Assembly: GCA_949987565.1 (NCBI GenBank)
Contig: OX465104.1
Coordinates: 12,148,300 to 12,212,299 of the forward strand
Direction: 5' to 3'
Origin: Luidia sarsii
Lineage: Eukaryota > Echinodermata > Asteroidea > Paxillosida > Luidiidae
Length of the DNA: 64,000 nucleotides
In this document: positions 1 through 12,600 of the stretch, in pieces
Layout: each line of letters begins with the position of its first letter
Position numbering within the stretch: the stretch's first letter is position 1
Program-made: the position numbers and the translations under genes
The notes under the pieces: generated by a model
What the model was told of the DNA's origin: nothing
Seen by the model: only the letters and a program-made list of their open reading frames with translations
Databases searched by the model: none

Positions 1-241
1 CGTTCTTCACCAACAAGAGAAAAGGAAAAGCCATATATGTTCTGTCTTGACAGACGTAGATTTGGTGTTTTTCATACAGTAGATATCATATGATTTTGTG
101 TCGGTGAGAATGTTGTTTCACGAGAGTCTGCCCTACTCAACATATCATTAGTGCTGCATACTCAGTGCCTTGCCCAACTGTCAGCGGACAGACATTCTCC
201 TGCTTCCTTTCATATTTTCTGATTTTTGTTTGAAAGCCCAG

Positions 242-441
242 NNNNNNNNNNNNNNNNNNNNNNNNNNNNNNNNNNNNNNNNNNNNNNNNNNNNNNNNNNN
301 NNNNNNNNNNNNNNNNNNNNNNNNNNNNNNNNNNNNNNNNNNNNNNNNNNNNNNNNNNNNNNNNNNNNNNNNNNNNNNNNNNNNNNNNNNNNNNNNNNNN
401 NNNNNNNNNNNNNNNNNNNNNNNNNNNNNNNNNNNNNNNNN
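242..441. other. Assembly gap (200 N)
   Basis: A run of exactly 200 undetermined bases. The round number indicates a scaffolding placeholder, so the true distance between the flanks is unknown and nothing can be called across it. Confidence 0.99.
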
Positions 442-1083
442 CCACAATTGGATGTTTCATTACCTTGTTGGTTGAGTCAAGATCTTTGATAAGCTCCTGT
501 GAGAGGGAAAAAAAAAGGAAAAAGATCAGAGATCAAATTCAATATTTGCAACAATGGTCACAAATTATTGTGACAGATTCCGATCTAATCTGAAGATTAT
601 CCTAAAGATTCCAACTGAAGCCAACACAATCCGACATTGAAGTCCTACCAAAGCCAACACAATCCCAAGGATTTGTTTCTGCCCAACCCAAGTTACCCAA
701 CAACTTCAAGCTATTCCTCAAAATATGTACATATGTATACACGTACACGTATACAGTACACGTAAACAGTACAAGTACACAGTACTGGTATAGGTCTGAC
801 CTGAAATGAATGCATACTATTGAATTTTAGAGACAGCTTTATTGACAGGCCAATCCAATATATGGTCATGCTAATGCTAAGGCAACTGCTGAATCAACAA
901 AAGCATCCCAGCTCCCAGCTCCCATCCCCCTCCCCGACCTTTTTCCAATGCCCTAGATTGAGGAACGATATGCTTCATCAGATTTATCTCTGCATGAATG
1001 CTCACGCATACATCAATGAAGAACCCCAATTCCCTGTCTATGCATTACAAAGTACATGTACAGTATTAGCATTCAGAGACGGG

Positions 1084-1445
1084 TGCATGTACATGGTGCA
1101 CGTACAGTGTGTATAACATACATGTGTACATGTACTATTAATGTACATGTACATTTACATACATGTACATGTATCAACATGCACAGTACCTGTACATACA
1201 CATGAACACCAAGTACAATAATTGGTACACATACATGTACATGTACATGTACATGTATGTACAGTACATGATTATAAAATACAAGATGCAGAAATATGTC
1301 ATTGTGCATTTATTTTTCAATTCTGTGTCTGCATGTGGCAAATGTAAATGTACAGGGTACATAGGTGGTACATGTATACATTTATACATGTACACAATAC
1401 CTCTAACAATGTCTAAACATACAATGTAGTGAATGTACATGTATC
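1084..1445. repeat. ACATGT-rich low-complexity tract
   Basis: Alternating ACATGT/TGTACA hexamers are dense from 1084 to 1275 and recur to 1445; a smaller CGTAC-rich patch lies at 726-790. The unit is palindromic, so short open frames rich in Met, Tyr, His and Val appear on both strands and are artefacts. Confidence 0.85.
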
Positions 1446-1731
1446 AATTAACAGGGAATTTGATTCTAATGTAGGAAGACCTGTTTTGTATTATTGAGCT
1501 GTGTTAGCGGCCATGATCATACACGAAAAATGTAAATAATGCCATGGACACACACTTGACACATTTACATAACTATAATTTTGTTGGTTACACCACCTAT
1601 TCAGTCTGCAGTGCACCACACTAAGAGCAAATCCCCATGAACATCACTGAGGCAAACTTCACGACCCAACACACTGTATAAAAGCATTTCTATAGCACAA
1701 TAGGAAAGTTCACCCCAGGATTTTCCACCGT

Positions 1732-1770
1732 TCACCTCTGGTGATCACCTCTGGTGATCACCTCTGGTGA
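1732..1770. repeat. 13-bp palindromic unit repeated three times
   Basis: The 13-mer TCACCTCTGGTGA occurs three times head to tail without a mismatch. Each unit is nearly self-complementary (TCACC against GGTGA), so the array is both tandem and palindromic. Confidence 0.9.
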
Positions 1771-2499
1771 ATACAAATGACTCTCCAATAAGGGGAGTAA
1801 AAGGACTATTGAACAATTTGATCAATTTGCTGTTCGCATCATACGCTTGATGGGTTTACTTTGTCCTGATCTTAAATCGGTCTCAGTATGACAGTGTACA
1901 CATTAACAGGTAACTGTTCTTTTAGGGTTCTGTCTTCATTGCCTTGGTTTTTCATTGCCATTTTCTTTTGCAGACTGCAGGAAATTCCAGCTGCAAAAAA
2001 AAAAAACGTTACCTGGGGCCCTGAACAAAATTAATCCATGCGCTGGGTTGGCAGTGGCATTTTTTACTCAGAAGTTGGTCAAAGGAAAACACACTCAATG
2101 ATTAACATAAGACCACGCATGCTTGTGGCCATTTATTTCACTATCAAACTAAATCTTTTGGAGACAAATACCAAAGGTAGTGCATCAAAAGTGTGAGGTA
2201 GGCTGCCTCTCAGTTTAATTTGCAGGGAAACCCTGGTCTCAATTTGCTACCTTCAAAACAAGTACACAGAAATCTTGTCTAGATATTCTTGCACAACTTT
2301 TATCAGTAGATGTCGCTGCAGATTGTTACCCGTGTTTTGGGGCCTGGCACTTCAGTCTGGACGAGAGGACCTTCGTACTCGTCTGGTAAGAGTTTCTCGA
2401 TGGTCGAAGTGGAAGAACGGACGTGCACACCTACAGCATGGATTCAGAGGGGAAAAGATATGGAAGAAAACTATAACTGGCTGATGAACACGAACATAC

Positions 2500-2680
2500 A
2501 TGTATCTCAAATCTGGCATGCGGAACTAGAGGCCCCGGGTTCAAATCCCGCTGACTGTCAAAGTTTTCTTTCCCCTTTTTGAAGGTTCCCAAAGAGTTCC
2601 CAGAATCCCAGTCGACCCAGTGAGTTTTTCCTTTATTCATCTGATAAATAAATCTAAACTCCACATTTTTAATTACACCA
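2500..2680 (+). mobile_element. tRNA-derived SINE copy (degraded)
   Basis: A tRNA-like B box (GGTTCAAATCC, 2538-2548) is followed by a tail (AAAGTTTTCTTTCC, then TTTTTCCTTTATTCATCTGA) that is shared with the copy at 43890-43995. The A box is eroded. The shared tail identifies it as a family member rather than a tRNA gene. Confidence 0.7.
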
Positions 2681-5600
2681 ATATATTTCTTCAAGATCAC
2701 TCAGGTCCTCAAATACTGGTTTAATTTCAGCCAAAATGTAACAAAACATGAGAGGATTGGTCCTTCTCTCAAGCAGATCCACACCCCCCTCCCCTCCTGT
2801 TCAAATCAATACCGAAGAAAAAAAAGAGAAATAAAAAATAACTAGAGAGCTCAAGTTGAATATGTATAAAATATGAAGTAAAAATAAATGAAAATCAAGT
2901 GTCAGTTTTTATTCCATTTCTTTTCATTTTAGAATTTAGATAAGAAGTGTCTACTAAAAATGTCAGTTCAAAGTACACATGTATCTCTGGGCAAAGTGCA
3001 ATGTAAACAAGGTTAAGTTCTCCATTCAGGAGAATGTGCGTGTGATTGGTCCGTTTGTATGCAAATGAGCACTGTACAGTATGGTAATCCGATAAAAAAA
3101 GGGTAACTTGTCTGGTCCAAGTTACTCGGTCTAGACACTGGTAGGGGTTGTGCCAGACCATGGACATGGGTGTCTCTTCATAGGCATAATTACAATTGTG
3201 AACTGGTGGTTTAATTTGGGTTTAGGGTTTTGTGAGTAGTGAGGCCTGTCTCCCTGTTGAGGTGCATGTTTTGTACACAGCCGCATACAAACCGTATCAT
3301 GTGTACTCCTCCAGTTACCGGTTTTCGACGATATAAGGCCTTTTCTTCAAGCTGACCAATGTGAACGAAAGTATCACACTTAAAGAGGTCTCAGTTACTT
3401 TGTCCACACACCAGACTATTAGAATAATCATGGAGAATGTTGATCAAGCCTGTCACTTCTGTAAGATTACCCGGTTTTGTTGATGTCCATGGAGTAAGCA
3501 TCGTGACCTATTTTCAACGGTGGTGTTTAGTAAGGTGTCCCAGTGCAGCCAAATGCAAAATAAATTCTTAAAATAACTCATGCTGTGTGGCACTGTAAAA
3601 TTCATCCCTGTATGTTTTTTTTTGTTCATCTTTCGGGTTTGTTTTCGACAATGCTTCTAACACTTCCTCAAAACATTCATAATTTATGCTTAACTCATTG
3701 GTTTGCATTAATTGTGTCCCATTGCCCTGAGCCACTATGAGATGGGGAAGTTGGATTTACTTTTTGTTATCACCTACAGTATCAACTCCTTTCCCTTCAT
3801 GCTACCCTCTCCTTTCCCATCCTTTTCCAAATCATCAAAACTGTCCTCATAATAATAAGGAAATCAATTTAATCACCATAATGAATAATTCAAATTGAGA
3901 ATAATTTTCTTAAAATGTGAAAAGAAGTTCATTTTTACTTAAAGATATCTTTTAACCTTTTTGAATTTGGATCTTCAAGTAAACCATGCATAGAGGTGAA
4001 ATATGGTAGGGCGGTACCTAAGTATGAGTGACATACGCAGCATTTCTCATCCTTGTTAATTTCCACATGAGAAGATACATCGAGGCAGGATGTGATTGTT
4101 CGGCTTGGATCATGCTAATTGTGATTCAGCCATGGTCCTTTTGGTGGGGTTGTATTTTTTTATCTGGTTTCATGATGTCTTCTTCTGTGACGTTTAAAAA
4201 AACTCCACAATCCTCTTTCTCACTGCTTCTTCAGTTACGACCTTTCCCAATGTCACTCACGACACATATTTCCTCCTTCTTGGTACACGTACTTTCTCTA
4301 GCTGCCCTTTAATTTTTTTATATTTTTGTTGAAAAGCCTATTACTATACTATTACAGTATTAGCTAGGCCATGTTACTTTATGCCTTTAGATAATAATTT
4401 AAAAAAAATAAAAAATTATATAAGCGAGACGCCCTTGGAACCTCCATGTAGTTTTTACCCAGAACGGACTGCCTCAAGTTGCGTGACATATTTTTTTTCT
4501 ACATATGTTGGGGTTTGTTATGGTACACTCAGATTTTTTTTAGGACCAACAATACAGAAAACTGGAGCTACATGTACGAAGCAACTGCCAATTTTGTACC
4601 TAGGAAAATAGACCCCCAAACAGCAACTTTTGAATCACACGAGTTTGGCCTACTGGAAGAGCCTTAACTTTCCACATTTTCGGTGACGGACAAGAGCAGG
4701 AAACAAACTGGAAGATACGAAGTCTGAGATCGTTATACCATGGAGGAATCTCCTTATTCCTCCATGGTTTATACGGAGTTGTTTTATTCGTGCGATGTGA
4801 GTTAGAAGGCCAAGCATCGAAAACGCGTACCGTCGAAAACTGGGCCCCCACGATACACTGCATACAGTACAGCATACTAAAGTAATTGGCTTTTCCGTTT
4901 TCAACGGAAAAGGCATATTTTAGGATTACACTAATAAAATACTCGAGTACACTGTACATGTACTGTACATCACAAGCACAGAACGCTACGATTGCGAAAT
5001 CTTCATAAGACCTTATTCCACGGTAACACCAACACTGAGTTGGGATTATTTTGTGAAAGGCTACAATAAAATAAACAGCATACCGTACCTCGGTAGACAT
5101 TCCCTCCACCGAAAACTAGGCGGCACAGCGGCTGCAATGCCCTCAAAGTCACAGGCATGCCTCTCTGAAGTATTGAGCTAGCCATTACATTTACAGTGTC
5201 AGTAGACGAGCAACTGGTGCTGGTTGTCTAATTTCGTTCCAGTGCAGAGTGTGGTTTGACAACGCGATAAACCATGGATAAACAGAACTCAGCTGCCGTT
5301 CAGGCTCCGTGACCCCATCAATCCTGCACTGCCCTGGTACATGTCATCATAGTTCATACGTGAATACAATCTCTATAAGCTTATAATACATACACGTAGT
5401 ACCATGGAGGAATAAAGAGTAGTAGGAGTACTAGTACTCGCCACGGGTCACCCCAAGCACATCAGCCATGGATACAATGTGTTTGAATACAATTTCCGGT
5501 TCTGTTTTGTCATTCACTTACAGATACTCAACTGAGGAGGAACTATAACAAAGACTTGACCTAGTCCCCTAATCGCAGTCTTGTAAATGATTACTTTGAC

Positions 5601-7234
5601 CTCCCAACATTGATTAAGATCAGTAATTTGCAATAAACGCTTGAAATGTAATCGTTTTCAAATTAAAGAAAATGAATACGTGTGTACTCGTTTGAGCTTG
5701 CTCGCTCACATTTACTAAAATTTAAATAATGAGCAAAGGCCTCACTGAAGCAAGTTTAATAGTTCAGCTGTTCAAATGATGTTTGTTATTGAATGAAGGT
5801 TATTGATTGAATGTTTGTTTATTGTTTGTTCTTGCATAACAGACAATATACTAATCTGTGGTGAAAACTGTTGGAATATCACAGGCAACAACAAAGGCAG
5901 CTGCACACACAGATGTGGCACACAAACACTAGTCAGCAAATTACTAATAATTATATTTTAATCAATTTTGCGCCGTACATGATATGAAAATTGATTTATC
6001 ATTCTATGCTACCTGGTATAGCACAAATGTAAATTTACATATTATTTTATGGTTAAAACCGACAGTGTGCATATTATATTCATGCATATAATTATATACA
6101 GACAAATAATACACATATCTGGCAATGATTTATGCATTGATTGCTAAATTTACTCTTCTGTTCTGGTGCATGATTCTTATGAAAGCCCCCTGGATTTCAA
6201 CTGGACTTTGACAGGAGAAAATACAGACAAGGGCAGATGGTTTTGTGTTTTAATACTGAGGGGGACCTCAATATCTCCTTCTACAGTTGATGAGTTATGG
6301 GTGGGTGAGTGGAGACTGTGTCCAGAACTCTTGGCAGGCCTGGCCAAGCATGAGAGGCCCAGGAATGTAGAACAGATGGTCATCAATCATGGATCTTCCC
6401 CATAACCATCCTGGGAAGGTGGGGGTCTTCAGCACATAAAAGCACGCTTGAAGCAAACATGTGGTCACTTGGTCACAACTATGGCCATCCATCAGAGAAA
6501 GAGAGGATTTTTCCTTCCAGAAAACAATTAACAATTCAACTGGGTTTGCCCTATCTGGTATCCGGAATAAATCACTCCTTTTTGGCTGTAGCATAAACAC
6601 AATAAATGGCCTCCCATGTCTTTTGTTCGAGTATGAGAATAAGCACCTATCTATGGCATATTATCCATTACAGATGGAGCGTGCTATTCCATTGTGTGTG
6701 GGGGTATCCATATTTCTGACTGAAAATGCATTCAGGTGTATCATACAGGTTTACACATCATTGACCTCTAGATCACGAGTAAATTTCATGGGTTAGCAAC
6801 CATAATTATAATATACTGGTGCCCAATCTCTCAGGGCTGATGATAGAAGTGGAGCAGTAGGTTATAGTAACCTTTCTTTTACATTTCTCAATTTATTTCA
6901 ATCATCCTATTTCAGTGAATAATAATCAAAAGAAATTCAAATCTGAAAACATGTACTGGTATGCAGCGCTATCTGTCTGAGTTGAGTTGCATGATTATCT
7001 TTCTTCACAAAGTGAAAGCATTCCGTTGGTCTTCAGAGCTAATCAATTTGAAGGGGTAGGACTTTATTCGTGATGATCCAGTACCATTGCGAATTACATA
7101 CTTCATTAATATTTATTAGAATTCATACAGGCCATTCTTATGTTTAATACTAGTGAATAGTGAGTGGCTATTCCTGTTGGGGATATGGCAAACTTGAAAA
7201 GTATACAGTATTGAAATACGAATTGAAAAATTGG

Positions 7235-7390
7235 CTGAGAAAACTTTGACTGGAACTGGATTTGAACCTTGGACCTCCGGATTAACATACCAGTGCTCTT
7301 CCATCTGAGCTATCCAACCTTTTGATGGTGGCCTTCCCAAACAGTTAACTAGTCTTTGCCTGGATGGGGGCGCCAGTCAACCTACGTATT
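7235..7390 (-). mobile_element. tRNA-derived SINE copy
   Basis: On the minus strand an A box (TAGCTCAGATGG, 7301-7312) and a B box (GGTTCAAATCC, 7258-7268) sit at tRNA-like spacing. The region beyond the B box continues into the family tail (CAGTCAAAGTTTTCT). A head sequence before the A box (GGGAAGGCCACCATCAAAAG) is shared with the copies at 18170-18310 and 35405-35560. The family head and tail argue for a SINE, not a functional tRNA gene. Confidence 0.82.
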
Positions 7391-7529
7391 GAAATACGTA
7401 AGTTGCATCCATAAAGTCCTTCCCCTGATAACGGTGGGATGTTTTACAAGTCTACTTCAAAAACTTTAAGCTGCAGCCTTTTTTTACAAATAAAAAACAA
7501 ACGAGAAATATATGTCTGTTGTGAAACAG

Positions 7530-8302
7530 AGCATAGAGCTTTTCCGCTTCTGTTTTTAACAAGTCATAGAATAGCCCCATTCATACTCCAAAACGCATGT
7601 ACATATTTTGTGCACAAAGCCTATGGGACTTGAGTGTGGTATTCAAAAATTCATAAGAATTGTAAACAATGGTCCTTTGGTTCCAAACTTTAGATTTGGA
7701 ATGTCTAGCACGATAGCTAACTACATACCAAATTTTGAGATGATCGGCCAATGCCTTATATGTGTTTTAAAATCACACTTTTTAATGACATTTTGGCTAC
7801 GGAAGGTGTTTCTAAACCATGTCCCCAATAGATATCAAAGAAAAAATGAAAAAAATCTCGCTCCGTTTGCCAAATATGCTCATTTCAATGTGAAAATCGG
7901 AAAAGTTCATGACCTCATAAATATTCATGAGATGACGTCACAGTCAATTGATGGCAATTTTTGGATACACCTTTTCCCAACTTAGATACAGTGCAAAGTT
8001 TAAACCAAACGAATATGTACTTTTGCTTTTAATGGATTTTGAAATTTGCCCCTTTAAAGCAATGTCACGTGACACGTGATGACGTCATGATGATATCAAG
8101 GTGTTTAGGATCAAATTCAGCATGAGCTTTATGCATTTGCCACGTTTGAAAAAAATCCAAGTCTGTTCAATGACCAAAGTCGTGCTTACAAAACCCCTGT
8201 GCATTGTCTATGGGCTTTTGGGGAGAAGAAGAAGAAGAAAAAAAAAATCAGAACAAAAGATATAGCTTTTCCGCTTCCCTGGAAGCGGCGGAAAAGCTAA
8301 TA
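7530..8302. repeat. Interspersed repeat ending in a hairpin
   Basis: The motif AGCTTTTCCGCTTC occurs at about 7537 and again at 8264. The second copy is followed at once by its reverse complement (GGAAGCGGCGGAAAAGCTAA), giving a terminal hairpin at about 8264-8300 preceded by a GAA/A-rich tract. A related hairpin lies at 4890-4917. This layout resembles the 3' end of a non-autonomous element. The class (SINE-like, Helitron-like or MITE) cannot be decided here, and the body has no coding sequence I recognise. Confidence 0.5.
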
Positions 8303-8529
8303 AAGGAAAATGATTCTCTCAAGCAATAGATTTCAGCAAAAAAGAACAATGTTGTAAACTGCTTACTGGCTGAATTAATACAACATACATGTAATGCGGG
8401 CATCAAAGTGAATGCAGCATTTTAAACTTTGTTTCTATGAATAACAAAAGGAATCTGACTGGAAAATGTCCACAGACACTGCCTACTGACTAAAAAAGCA
8501 AAAATATACAAATCATAAGTAAGTTAAAT

Positions 8530-8735
8530 GGCCCGACATTTCAATCTGAGCAGGAACTTTCTGCCTTTGAAAAAGGTCCTGCTAGGATTGAAACTCCAGC
8601 TTTAGTTAAGGTGAAATAATCCAATAATTTTTTGTTAAAGAAGCGATACAAGCATGTTGCAAATTGCTTACTGACTTAAATGTCACAAATGTTGAGAAAG
8701 ATCCTGCTAGGAATAAAATACCAGGCCCCAACACT
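8530..8735. repeat. Snap-back repeat family copies
   Basis: Two eroded copies of the family with consensus near CCTGCTAGGATCGAAACGTC. The first is an inverted pair (8531-8597) with arms joined by CTGCCTTTGAAAAAGG. The second (8650-8735) has one arm preceded by the family leader TTGCAAATTGCTTACTGAC. Confidence 0.7.
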
Positions 8736-9516
8736 ATGAACATCTAAACTGTGAAAATGTAATTTAGACATGAAAAGAAAATTCACCGTGTTTTCACCCC
8801 TATTTCATGGCACACAGTTAGCCAAGTCATTTCCACAGTGTTTTCACCAGTGGTTTCCAAGGCCACATTCCTGGTGGTTAATGGCTAGAGGCAATTTAAA
8901 AGTATCTGGGAGTGACAGGTACAAGGACACCATACAGTACCTCTATGGTAATCACAGTGACTTTTTAGTTTCACAGCAAAATGACATTTTCACCCCTTTT
9001 TCACGGTTTAGATGTTCATAGTGTAATTTGTTTTTGATAATAAAAAAAGAAAATATGATAAAATTAGGATAAGATAAAATCTGATAAATTTTGGATAGGC
9101 TTATTAAAATTACTACCGGTAATCTCTTTTTTTGTCCTTTTCTTCCTCTCCTTCTCTCTTCTGCCTTGGATCTTTCCTCCTGTAATCCCTTCCCTACTCC
9201 CAGCATTTCCCTTTCATCTCACCCTGGTCTGTCGGCCAGCTTCTCAGTCTCCTCTTTCCTGTTTTCTGTCATACGTATCCTATAGCCCCTCCCCCTTCCT
9301 ATCGGTTTGTGTCCTGAAAAATGTTCTGCTGGGGATTGAAACATATCTGGCCATCTGAATTTCTGAAGATGCAAAGGCAAATAGGTTTACCCCAACACCA
9401 AAATTAGTTTCACCTTGGCTTTTCTGTGCGACAAAAAAAACGCCCCAAAACCCCAACTATTGTTCAAAAGTGACTTCCCTCTGTACGGCCAGTGAAGCGC
9501 CCCTCTAATGGGTTTG

Positions 9517-9635
9517 TCAGAGTTGGGCGAGGACATCATTGAGCGCGGTGGTGACGATGTCAGCGTGGTGGCGTTGGAAGACGAGGGCTGGGCGGAGGCG
9601 AAGGGTCTGCTTCCCGCAGGCCCCCAGGATCACAC
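9517..9635 (-). CDS. ABAT: ABAT coding exon 15 (terminal)
   Basis: Encodes residues 467-504 and the TGA stop (9517-9519). It begins in phase 1 after the acceptor CTTGCTGCAG. The motif LRLRPALVF corresponds to human IRFRPTLVF near the C-terminus, and the protein ends in LNDVLAQL. I could not identify a poly(A) signal downstream. Confidence 0.95.
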
Positions 9636-12600
9636 CTGCAGCAAGGATAACACGCTTTTTTGAATGGAGGGGAAACTATGGGGCAAATGCCACCACACAG
9701 TCAGATAGTGAAGAAAAAGAAAGTGGCCAAAGTGCGAGACATCTGAGGCAACAGCAGCCATGACTCACACACAAATCGTCAATGATTTGCATCGGTGGCG
9801 AATGCTCAACAAATGGGGCTGCAACCACTCCATATATACGCCTCCGTTTGTTCTAAAAGTTTGAGGGGGGGGTAGTCTGTCAGGTTTGCAGGATTGGAGA
9901 CTGGCTCAATGACCAGGGATGGTGGGGTTGTTAATTAAGTTTTCCTTCAATTGAATATGAAATGCATAGTAGGGTGAATTATTATCTTCCTTCTTCCTTG
10001 GCCTCTTTTTCAGCCTCCTTCCTTCCTCTTTCTTTACTCCACATTCTCCTTCTCATCCTGTATCCATTTCTCACCCTTCCCTTCTCCACAACTCTCTCAT
10101 CCTTCTCCTCCATCCTCATACACCTTCTCTTCCTTCCTCCTCTTTCCCTCCTCTTCCTTTACTCCACCATCTTCTCCTCCTCTTTTTCCACTCCTCCTCT
10201 TTCCCTTCTCTTCCTCCAACTCTCCTACCCCTTCTCCCCATCCCCTCCTCTCCTCTTCATCTCTCCTCCTAACTGCCTAATCATCTCATCTCACCTTTAT
10301 CTCTGACTTGTCCCAGGATCTTGGCGGCAGTCTCTCCATCCTGACAGTCCACAGCAACGTGTGTACCCATACCCCGGGCCCGACTCAAATGCTGGGGATA
10401 CTTGTCCTATATGTGACGAACGAAAAAGTTGAAAGCTGCTCATCTAATCTGCTGCTGACACAAATGAAAATCTCAGCAGTCAAGACATTTCGATCTTAGA
10501 AGGATCTTTCTCAAAGGCAAAAAACCAAAGTGGAATCAATATGCCAACTATACAAATACCAATCACAGCCAGTTCCACAAACACTTGGAACCAATACACA
10601 AGGCAACCATAGATACAAACAATAGCCAGTCCCATAGCCTTTTCCACATACAAAATGAAGAATGCCGCACCTTGGCCTCAGTGATCTGATCAACCCTCAA
10701 AGACCAGGGAGGTCAGCCTGATGGTCATGACTCACCTGTAGGTTCTTGAGATTGTCCAGCATGTACTGGCCGGTCTCTCTGGCCAGACCCACTAGGTCCT
10801 GCCTCTGGATCACCTCGACGATGGCGCTGAGCATTAGGAGCTTGGGCGGGTCACCCATCCAGGTGTTGAAGATCCTGCTTGGCTGTAGCGTGGAGGGAAA
10901 TGAGGAGAGAGATGATCAGGAGGAGGAAGAGGTTGTTGGGACAGATGTGGAGAATGAGAAGGTAGCAGAGGAGAGGAGGTAGGGATAAGGGTGGGGATTC
11001 GGCTAGGATTGGATCGTGTTAGGATGGTTGAAGTGGAAGAGTAGGATGGGGTGGATGAGAAGAATGAGGAGGATGAGAGATGATGATGATGAGGAGGAGG
11101 ATGAAGGATGGAGGATGGAGAGGGTGGGGGATGACAGCCATGAGTAGGGTGGGGAGAATAAGATGGGTGTGGATGAGGATGAAGAACATGAGACAGATGA
11201 GGAGGATGAGGATGAGGAAGACGAGAAGGATGAGGAGGATGTGGATGAGGAGGGGGAGGATGAGATGGATGAGGAGGATGAGGATGATGATGACTAAGCG
11301 GAGTATGAGGATGTGACAGATGGGGAGGATAAGGATGCAGAGGAGAGGAAGGAGGGGTGAGTATAAGGATGGGGTTGGAGACGGGGAGGAGTTGGAGTAG
11401 GAAGATGATGGTGACAGCAATCATGACAATGATGACACTCATCTGTGATGCAAAATTACAAAGAAATAACTAGTCCAAGGAAAACAAAACTCCTGATGAA
11501 AAGACTTACCCCATCCACAGCAAACTCGTCCTTGAAGTAGTAGCCTCCTGTCAGCATCTTCTTGCTGAAGACGACAAAATCAGGCGGTTCTGGAAGATTC
11601 CAGGATTCATGGGCCCAAAAATAACCAGTGGTGCCACAACCAGTCTGCACCTCATCAATTATGAAGGCAACACCGTTCTGAGAAGAAAATAAAAGACAAG
11701 GATCAAGACTTCAATTTACAGTGAACGTATTATTTTACTCTGTGGAGGGACTTGTGAGGGGTTAGAGCCAGGAGGGACTTGGGCTTCTTAAGATTTCATG
11801 CAATCAGCGGGTGATCAGGGGATTTCATGCGATGGAAAATGATTTTCTATAATCAACTTTTATGAAACTATCATTTGTATGCTCGCTCACTTCCCCGTGT
11901 GCTTCCCACTCACTTGCTCATCTTCCTGTCAACTAACCCACCGATCCACCTGTACACCAACCCATCCAATCCACAGACACCAAGACGTCCATCAATCAAC
12001 CCATCCACCACCCATCAACTTACCCATCCATCCACTGACTAACCCACCAACCGCCTTTCATCCCCTTACTCACCCATCCACCAACTCCTCCGCCCACCAA
12101 CTAATACAAACACCCATCAACTCACCCCATAGAAGGAGCCATCAATCCACCAACTCATCCACCAACCCATCAATCAACCAGCCTATCAATCCACCAACCC
12201 ATCCATCCACCAACCGGCCATCAATCCAACCCATCAATCTACCAACTCATCCACCAGCAGCCCATCAATCTACCAACCCATCAATCCACTAACCCATCCA
12301 CCCACCAACACATCAATTCACCAACCCACCCATCCACCAACTCACTAATCCACCAACTCCTCCATCCACCAACTATACATACACTCATCAACTTGCCCCA
12401 TCCAAGCAGCCATCAATCCACCAACTCTTCCACCAACCAACCCATCCACCAACCCATCAATCAACCAGCCCATCAATCCACCAACCCATCCATCCACCAT
12501 CCCATCAATCCACCAACCCATCAATCTACCAACCCATCAATCTACCAACTCTTCCACCCACCAACCCATACATAAACTCATCAATTCACCCCATCCGAGC

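Larger units (their letters stand above)
442..7230. other. Gene-poor intergenic sequence
   Basis: I found no exon here that combines a recognisable protein with splice signals. The region holds ACATGT-rich repeat (about 726-1445), a 13-bp tandem triplet (1732-1770), a SINE copy (about 2500-2680) and short perfect hairpins near 4739-4768 and 4890-4917. The longer open frames, such as 4600-5109 on the minus strand, run across these hairpins and resemble no family I know. Confidence 0.6.

Noticed and set aside
4600..5109. 169-residue minus-strand frame
   Set aside because: Spans two perfect hairpins, no recognisable domain, no splice or start evidence.
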